Source: Candidatus Hydrogenedens sp.
GTDB lineage: Bacteria > Hydrogenedentota > Hydrogenedentia > Hydrogenedentales > Hydrogenedentaceae
NCBI GenBank assembly: GCA_020216745.1
Contig: JAIWNQ010000197.1
Coordinates: 1 to 10,000 of the forward strand
Length of the DNA stretch: 10,000 bases
Reading direction: 5' to 3'
The position numbers were made by a program, and so were the translations under genes. Shown here in pieces: positions 5,857 through 10,000 of the stretch. Numbering within the stretch: the stretch's first letter is position 1; each line of letters starts with the position of its first letter. The notes under the pieces are model-generated. The model ran no database searches. It was not told the DNA's origin and saw only the letters and a list, made by a program, of their open reading frames with translations.

Positions 5857-7287
5857 TTAGGTTCTATATGCCCTTAATACACGAGGAAGGTCAAATAATT
5901 CGTGGGCATTACGATTCATAATACGTTGAACCAAGGTAGGTACTTCGGACTCGCTAAGCCAGCCTTCTTGTAATAGGTGCATTATTGCCAGAGCAATTCC
6001 TTTGCGGGCAATTTTAGCATGCCCTGGAACAAGTTCTACAGGAATATAATCACCACCGAAGGTGAATATCTTATGTGCAGGTGCTGTAGTAAGGAACTCC
6101 TTCAAAAATCGTGTTGCAGAAGCAGGGTCAATAATCCACGACCAGCACATGTCCGCATAGACATTGTGGTAATGTTTGCATAAGGCTATTAATTCATGTT
6201 GATATGGATATGAAATATGCATCAGCACAAAAGTTGTATTCGGGAAGTCTTTGATTAGTGATACGAGGTCAGATAGGTTATCACGAACTCGTGATAAATC
6301 CATTCCATCATATCCAGCGAAATATCCCGTGTGCAATTTTACAGGCAAATGATATTCTGTAGCACATTGCAAGCACTTGCGGAATAAGTTGTCTTGAATG
6401 GCTTTAAGTTCTTCAGGCTTTAAGGAACTCGGTTTTTGAACAAATTGTTTAAAGATGGACTCTATATCCTCATCCTTAACATTTTCGTATAAGAGCCGTC
6501 TCCCGTAAGCGGACTGGTCTTTTATAGCAATTGCCTTCTGCCCGAATCGTTCGAAGATATGTTCAATTGTGGTATGGGCTTGTTTTAATGTCTTTATTGG
6601 TTTCTCTGCAAATTTATTCAGATTAGAAATGTTAGAAATAGAACTGGCAATGCCAACTGTGGATATATCGAAACATAACAGGTCTGAAGCAGGTTCACTT
6701 TCCCTAAAGGTTCCACTTTGTAGGCAATTAACCTGTGCATAATCGATATGTGCTACGTCACGTAATATTCGGCGATAGAAACCAGATTGAATTTGTTCAT
6801 TTAACTGCTGGCTTATGGTTTCACAATTTTCTTCACAAATATCGTCTTCTCCGTAAAGGGCTTTTACACTTTCACGAACACACAGTAAATAGCCGGTATT
6901 TCTGCATCGTTCATAAAATGGTGCTATCAATTTCCATTTATCCTTAGGGGATAATTCCCATGAAATAAGTTTTTTATAATCATCTCGGGATAGTCCAGAT
7001 ACCTGTAGGTCAGAATCCGCATAGTGGCTAAAAAGCATTCCAAAATCAGGAGCAGGTGTTTTGTCCTTATTCCCTTTGTTTGCAATTCGGTCGCTCTCAG
7101 GAGGTAGATGTTCATGAGTATCTACAAAAGGTGTCTTTTCAACTAAGCCATATACATCCGATAAAAGTTCTGTGGATAGATTACTGGTGGCAATAATTGA
7201 CGGTGAATTAGTACCACCAAGCATACTTAAACTAAAAGTAGAGCCTGTTATGCCGATAAAGTCTCGGCGATTTATGTTTTCACTCAT
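5857..7287 (-). CDS. Tat-exported metal-dependent amidohydrolase (amidohydrolase 2 / uronate-isomerase-like)
   Basis: This is a TIM-barrel hydrolase of the amidohydrolase superfamily, 476 residues. NRRDFIGITG (6-15) is a twin-arginine motif followed by a weakly hydrophobic stretch, so the protein is probably exported folded, with its metal loaded in the cytoplasm. The barrel starts with FVDTHEHLPPE, giving metal ligands H58 and H60. Later strands give H319 (KLHTGY), H357 (LMHISYPY) and D413 (FTFGGDY), the usual catalytic aspartate. K256 (AIAIKDQSAY) lies on a middle strand and might bind or be carbamylated. A large insertion between strands 1 and 2-4 (about 80-250, including YLLCVRESVKALYGEDDI) recalls uronate isomerases and their planctomycete relatives. 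Substrate unknown; a decarboxylase or lactonase of the PF04909 group is also possible. AAGGGAT precedes the ATG. A promoter candidate lies at 7318-7350. The end is 53 bp from the end of the convergent phosphoesterase gene. Confidence 0.85.
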   Translation of the reverse strand: MSENINRRDFIGITGSTFSLSMLGGTNSPSIIATSNLSTELLSDVYGLVEKTPFVDTHEHLPPESDRIANKGNKDKTPAPDFGMLFSHYADSDLQVSGLSRDDYKKLISWELSPKDKWKLIAPFYERCRNTGYLLCVRESVKALYGEDDICEENCETISQQLNEQIQSGFYRRILRDVAHIDYAQVNCLQSGTFRESEPASDLLCFDISTVGIASSISNISNLNKFAEKPIKTLKQAHTTIEHIFERFGQKAIAIKDQSAYGRRLLYENVKDEDIESIFKQFVQKPSSLKPEELKAIQDNLFRKCLQCATEYHLPVKLHTGYFAGYDGMDLSRVRDNLSDLVSLIKDFPNTTFVLMHISYPYQHELIALCKHYHNVYADMCWSWIIDPASATRFLKEFLTTAPAHKIFTFGGDYIPVELVPGHAKIARKGIALAIMHLLQEGWLSESEVPTLVQRIMNRNAHELFDLPRVLRAYRT

Positions 7288-7317
7288 AAAATCATCCCTT
7301 CTTAAATGAACAATGTT

Positions 7318-7350
7318 ATTATAATACTGTTTTTAAAAATACTATGTAAA
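7318..7350 (-). promoter_or_regulatory. Candidate sigma-70-like promoter of the amidohydrolase gene
   Basis: On the minus strand TTTACA (7345-7350) is followed after 18 bases by TATTAT (7321-7326), which overlaps TATAAT at 7318-7323 (21-base spacing). Transcription would begin near 7311 and leave a leader of about 24 bases containing AAGGGAT. The region is AT-rich, so such matches are easily found by chance. Confidence 0.35.
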
Positions 7351-7418
7351 TATTCAAAAGTGAAAGATATTATTGCTCCATTAAAAAGACATAGGGTATA
7401 TATAGTTTGTATATATTT

Positions 7419-8504
7419 TTACTTTAGGTAGAATAGAAATTCTTTTAGGAGAGTAGGCAATTCGGAAAACAAAGTTTTTACATTAAGACGTAGGCTAAAT
7501 TCAGTATTGGTTGTATCCCAGCAGTACTTTTTACAACGGCAGACCTGCATCCGATACTGATGAAATTCTTGCGAATGCCATATATCTTCAAGGGATTTAT
7601 TTCTTACGGACAATGTACTTTCAATATCACAACAAGCACCTATGTTCCCTTCTGGTGTAATTATGCAATCCAAAAAACCTGCATAGCACGTGAATTTATT
7701 AGGTTGAATAAACGTTCTCGGAATTCCTTTATAAAAATTATCGGAGGTCGTAAGTATTTTTTCCTGTTTGCAAAGTGCCTGTGTCTGTTTCAGTTCTTCC
7801 TCAAGCTCTTTAATATCATTTGCATCGAAAAAGTATTCTGTCCATGAATCCTCACGTTTAAATCGATGGAGTAAATTTTTATGTACTGGGGCAAACTTAA
7901 TTTGATGAACCCCTGCTTCTTTTGCCAGTTTAACAAGGTTGGACATTCCTCGAAAGTTTTTCCGCGTTATCACAACATTAATGCTCGTTCTTATCTCAGG
8001 TGCAATTTTATGAATCCATAGTATCCCTTCCATTGTTCGTTTAAACTGTCCTTTACCTCTGATAGAGTCATGGACTTCTTCCGAAGCACTATCCAAAGAA
8101 AAGGAAATGGTTTTTACACCAGCCTCTTTTAAGGATTGGGCTCTTGATTTGTCAATAAGTGTGCCATTTGTGCAAAGGTGTGTAGAAATATTATTTTTGT
8201 CCGCACATGCTATGATTTCTTCAAGGTCTTTTCGTAGTAGTGGTTCTCCACCAGATATTGAAATAATCATTGTCCCCAATTTCTTTGCAGAATGGATAAC
8301 GTTCTTCCACTCTTCTGTATTCAATTCTTTTGGATTGTAAATTTCTCTCAGTTCACAAAGACCACACATAACACAACGAAGATTACAGCGGTACGTAACA
8401 AAGGCAATAAGAATAGGTAAATAGTAAGGGATAGACTCCCTCCATCGACTCCAAATGATATTTGCTACCTTAACACCTGTTTTTATTGGGGTTATAATAT
8501 TCAT
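7419..8504 (-). CDS. Radical SAM protein with reduced SPASM/Twitch C-terminal domain
   Basis: This is a radical S-adenosylmethionine enzyme of 361 residues. The cluster motif is C40-x3-C44-x2-C47 (RCNLRCVMCG), followed by ISGGEP (83-88), which binds SAM, CTNGTL (111-116) and SFSLDS (134-139). It therefore has the complete core barrel. The C-terminal part has C273, twelve residues, G286-x4-C291, then C292 and a final cluster C322-x-C324-x3-C328. This resembles SPASM, but the canonical CX2CX5CX3C is shortened, so perhaps one auxiliary [4Fe-4S] cluster (Twitch) remains. The N-terminal 35 residues contain an amphipathic stretch and YLPILIAFV, which may touch the membrane. SPASM enzymes usually modify peptides, sugars or cofactors; here the glycosyltransferase just upstream (21 bp) suggests a glycan or glycolipid substrate (inference). 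The Shine-Dalgarno is weak, so expression may depend on the upstream gene. The product is unknown. Confidence 0.88.
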   Translation of the reverse strand: MNIITPIKTGVKVANIIWSRWRESIPYYLPILIAFVTYRCNLRCVMCGLCELREIYNPKELNTEEWKNVIHSAKKLGTMIISISGGEPLLRKDLEEIIACADKNNISTHLCTNGTLIDKSRAQSLKEAGVKTISFSLDSASEEVHDSIRGKGQFKRTMEGILWIHKIAPEIRTSINVVITRKNFRGMSNLVKLAKEAGVHQIKFAPVHKNLLHRFKREDSWTEYFFDANDIKELEEELKQTQALCKQEKILTTSDNFYKGIPRTFIQPNKFTCYAGFLDCIITPEGNIGACCDIESTLSVRNKSLEDIWHSQEFHQYRMQVCRCKKYCWDTTNTEFSLRLNVKTLFSELPTLLKEFLFYLK

Positions 8505-8525
8505 TTTCTAATCAAATCATGAATG

Positions 8526-9776
8526 TTATTTGTTTGTATCTAATACTGTCGTTGAGAAAGAAGATAGAGATTTACACACTTCTTCAAAAACGTTGTCTAC
8601 CGATATCATTTGTACACATAAATTGTTATTACAGAAAGAAAACCGATAATTATGAGCGTTCAGGCATGGGCTACATGCGAGGTTTGTATATAACACATGC
8701 ACATTATCTCCAATAGGTGCAAACAGGACGGGGGTTTCAGGCCCAAATAATACAACAATTCCTATCGTTGATGTTGTCGCAAAATGAGCTGGTCCACTAT
8801 CATTTGTTACCAAAACATCACAAAGGTTGTATAACGTTAGCAAGTCCTCAAAATCTGTCTCACCTGCTGTATTGATAAAATAATCGGTTCCGAACGTTCT
8901 TTCAAACTTTGATAGTTCTTCACGTTCTTCAGCAAAACCTGTTAGCACGAACACAATTTCAGGATATCGTTGAATGAGTTTTTCGCATAGACTAAAATAA
9001 TTTTCAAATGGCCATTTACGAACACGAAGCAAATCGTATGGATTAGGAGTTAGAATAACATAAGGCTTCTTCTTCCCGTGTTTTGGGTCGTTACCAAGCC
9101 GTTGTTCCCATTTCCGCTTTCGTTCTGGATGTGGGACATAACGCGGAATGATTAATGGTTCATGCAAGAAGGGGATTTTTAGTAAAGGTATTTCAAATGG
9201 TTTTTCCTTAATTGCCTCTACCATAAGGAGATATACATAAGCAGTGTGTATATAAGGGTTATAGGTTACCTTATGTGTCATTAGATTGCCCCGATAAGGC
9301 GTATCGTTCAAGAATCCATGCATTCCAACCCGTGCTCGGGCTCCACTAAGGTAGGTAATAATTGCGGAACCCCTTGAGAAAAATTCACAGTCTATAGCCG
9401 TGTCTATTTTTATCCGACGGCATTTACACATGTATCTAAACACATCACGGAGAAGCCTGAAAACATTTGATGTGTCAATCTCAATGATATTTTCTTTTGG
9501 CAGTATTTCTAATGTCGGCAAAACAAAACTATTTTTCTTAAACACACACGCATAAACATTCTCTTTACCAACCCATTGTTTTGCTCTCTCTAATGCTGGA
9601 ATTGCTAATACCATAGCCCCTTGTTCAATTAATTTTACGAAAATAATCTTTTTGGGGTTATGAATTTCCCCCTTTACCCTTGAAAATAAAGAGCATATTT
9701 TATTGAAGATAGTTAACAGAAAACAGAGAAGTATACCGACCCATCGGTCAAGAAGACGAATTGTTTCGGATTGCAA
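8526..9776 (-). CDS. Glycosyltransferase family 9 (heptosyltransferase-like) with N-terminal membrane segment
   Basis: This is a GT-B glycosyltransferase of 416 residues related to ADP-heptose:LPS heptosyltransferases, which add sugars to lipid-A core or other glycans at the cytoplasmic membrane. The start is TTG (9774-9776), supported by AAGGA eight bases upstream. Residues 12-31 are a single hydrophobic segment that can anchor the protein; classical family members lack such an extension. The N-domain begins IIFVKLIEQGAMVLAIPAL (44-62); where WaaC has Gly-Asp, this has G53-A54. The C-domain shows RKWPFENY (253-260) and NDSGPAHFA (325-333), the DxGxxH nucleotide-sugar motif with D326 and H331, then FGPETP (344-349). 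Cysteines C368, C371, C382 and C387 (CX2CX10CX4C) may bind metal, as in several GT9 branches. The donor is ADP-heptose or another nucleotide sugar. It is probably co-transcribed with the downstream radical SAM gene and perhaps with the upstream Ig-like gene, whose stop is 46 bp away. Confidence 0.9.
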   Translation of the reverse strand: MQSETIRLLDRWVGILLCFLLTIFNKICSLFSRVKGEIHNPKKIIFVKLIEQGAMVLAIPALERAKQWVGKENVYACVFKKNSFVLPTLEILPKENIIEIDTSNVFRLLRDVFRYMCKCRRIKIDTAIDCEFFSRGSAIITYLSGARARVGMHGFLNDTPYRGNLMTHKVTYNPYIHTAYVYLLMVEAIKEKPFEIPLLKIPFLHEPLIIPRYVPHPERKRKWEQRLGNDPKHGKKKPYVILTPNPYDLLRVRKWPFENYFSLCEKLIQRYPEIVFVLTGFAEEREELSKFERTFGTDYFINTAGETDFEDLLTLYNLCDVLVTNDSGPAHFATTSTIGIVVLFGPETPVLFAPIGDNVHVLYTNLACSPCLNAHNYRFSFCNNNLCVQMISVDNVFEEVCKSLSSFSTTVLDTNK

Positions 9777-9784
9777 GGGTTAAT

Positions 9785-9789
9785 TCCTT
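9785..9789 (-). promoter_or_regulatory. Ribosome binding site supporting the TTG start of the GT9 gene
   Basis: The minus strand reads AAGGA, then eight bases (ATTAACCC), then TTG (9774-9776). The next in-frame ATG lies far inside the first conserved strand, so the TTG start is the best supported. Confidence 0.65.
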
Positions 9790-9822
9790 TTTTCTCAAAA
9801 TATGAGTTATTTTACCGAATGT

Positions 9823-10000
9823 TTATTTGTTTTCAGATGTTTGAATAACACAGTCAAGTGTTCCTATCACTGGCTTAACAGTTCCGTCCGACATTTTCTG
9901 CTGGATTATTTTACCTTTGTCATCAAAGGCAGTTAACAAGATGGTTTTACTACCATAAACATCAACAGGTAGGGTAATCATTCCTGTCCAAATACCATCT
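9823..10000 (-). CDS. C-terminal end of an unrecognised Ig-like-domain protein (partial)
   Basis: The reading frame enters from the right edge and ends with TAA at 9823-9825, leaving 58 complete C-terminal residues. GIWTGMITLPVDVYGSKTI followed by LLTAFDDKGKII has the W-strand, turn and 'TAxDxxG' pattern of bacterial Ig-like (Big/FN3-type) modules in secreted hydrolases and surface proteins. The tail then runs CVIQTSENK. No catalytic motif is visible, and the rest of the gene is outside the window. It is on the same strand as the GT9 gene, 46 bp upstream of that gene's start, so it may be in the same transcript. I found no hairpin with a T-run in the gap. Confidence 0.7.
   Translation of the reverse strand, partial: DGIWTGMITLPVDVYGSKTILLTAFDDKGKIIQQKMSDGTVKPVIGTLDCVIQTSENK

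Noticed and set aside
7398..7416. ATATATA-GTTTG-TATATAT hairpin after the radical SAM gene
   Set aside because: The stem is entirely A/T, it has a T-run only on the plus strand where no gene ends, and it is too weak to call a terminator for the leftward gene.

Overview
The window is AT-rich DNA, probably from a Gram-negative heterotroph. The signs are an export set typical of an outer-membraned cell (a lipoprotein with a good lipobox, a twin-arginine signal, Sec-type signals) and a family 9 glycosyltransferase of the lipopolysaccharide-core type. Shine-Dalgarno use is mixed: AAGGAGGT or AGGAG before some genes, nothing clear before others, and GTG and TTG starts occur. A tailored calcineurin-like phosphoesterase, a Tat-exported amidohydrolase and 'HEWPxINTNK'-type intergenic repeats together recall the planctomycete / Hydrogenedentes sort of bacterium. 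That placement is inference, because there is no marker gene here.

Left to right, bases 1-679 hold the N-terminal part of a secreted M14 zinc carboxypeptidase (minus strand, cut by the window edge). Bases 917-2920 encode a large glycoside hydrolase family 3-like protein that has lost the recognisable catalytic residues and carries a PKD-like C-terminal domain. Bases 3071-3553 encode a small unknown lipoprotein. All three read leftwards, and a 23-bp-period direct repeat lies upstream of the GH3-like gene. The 531-bp gap 3554-4084 has no convincing gene. It carries two repeat-like elements, one of them a composite palindrome, and a short inverted repeat just before the next gene.

Bases 4085-5803 form the only rightward gene, a calcineurin-like phosphoesterase fused to a carbohydrate-binding-like beta-sandwich domain. 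It converges on a Tat-exported metal-dependent amidohydrolase (7287-5857). A plausible sigma-70-like promoter lies upstream of the amidohydrolase.

From the right-hand end, three more leftward genes follow one another: the tail of an Ig-like-domain protein (9823-10000, cut by the edge), a GT9 glycosyltransferase (9776-8526) and a radical SAM protein with a reduced SPASM/Twitch C-terminus (8504-7419). The last two are 21 bp apart and are probably co-transcribed. They suggest a surface-glycan or glycolipid function. The remaining genes look like an export and hydrolysis set (peptidase, GH3-like protein, phosphoesterase, amidohydrolase) but are not one obvious pathway. I see no tRNA, rRNA, CRISPR array, transposase or phage gene. 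The most unusual points are the apparent GH3 pseudoenzyme, the GT9 protein with alanine where the catalytic-base aspartate is expected, and the composite palindrome at 3865-3931.
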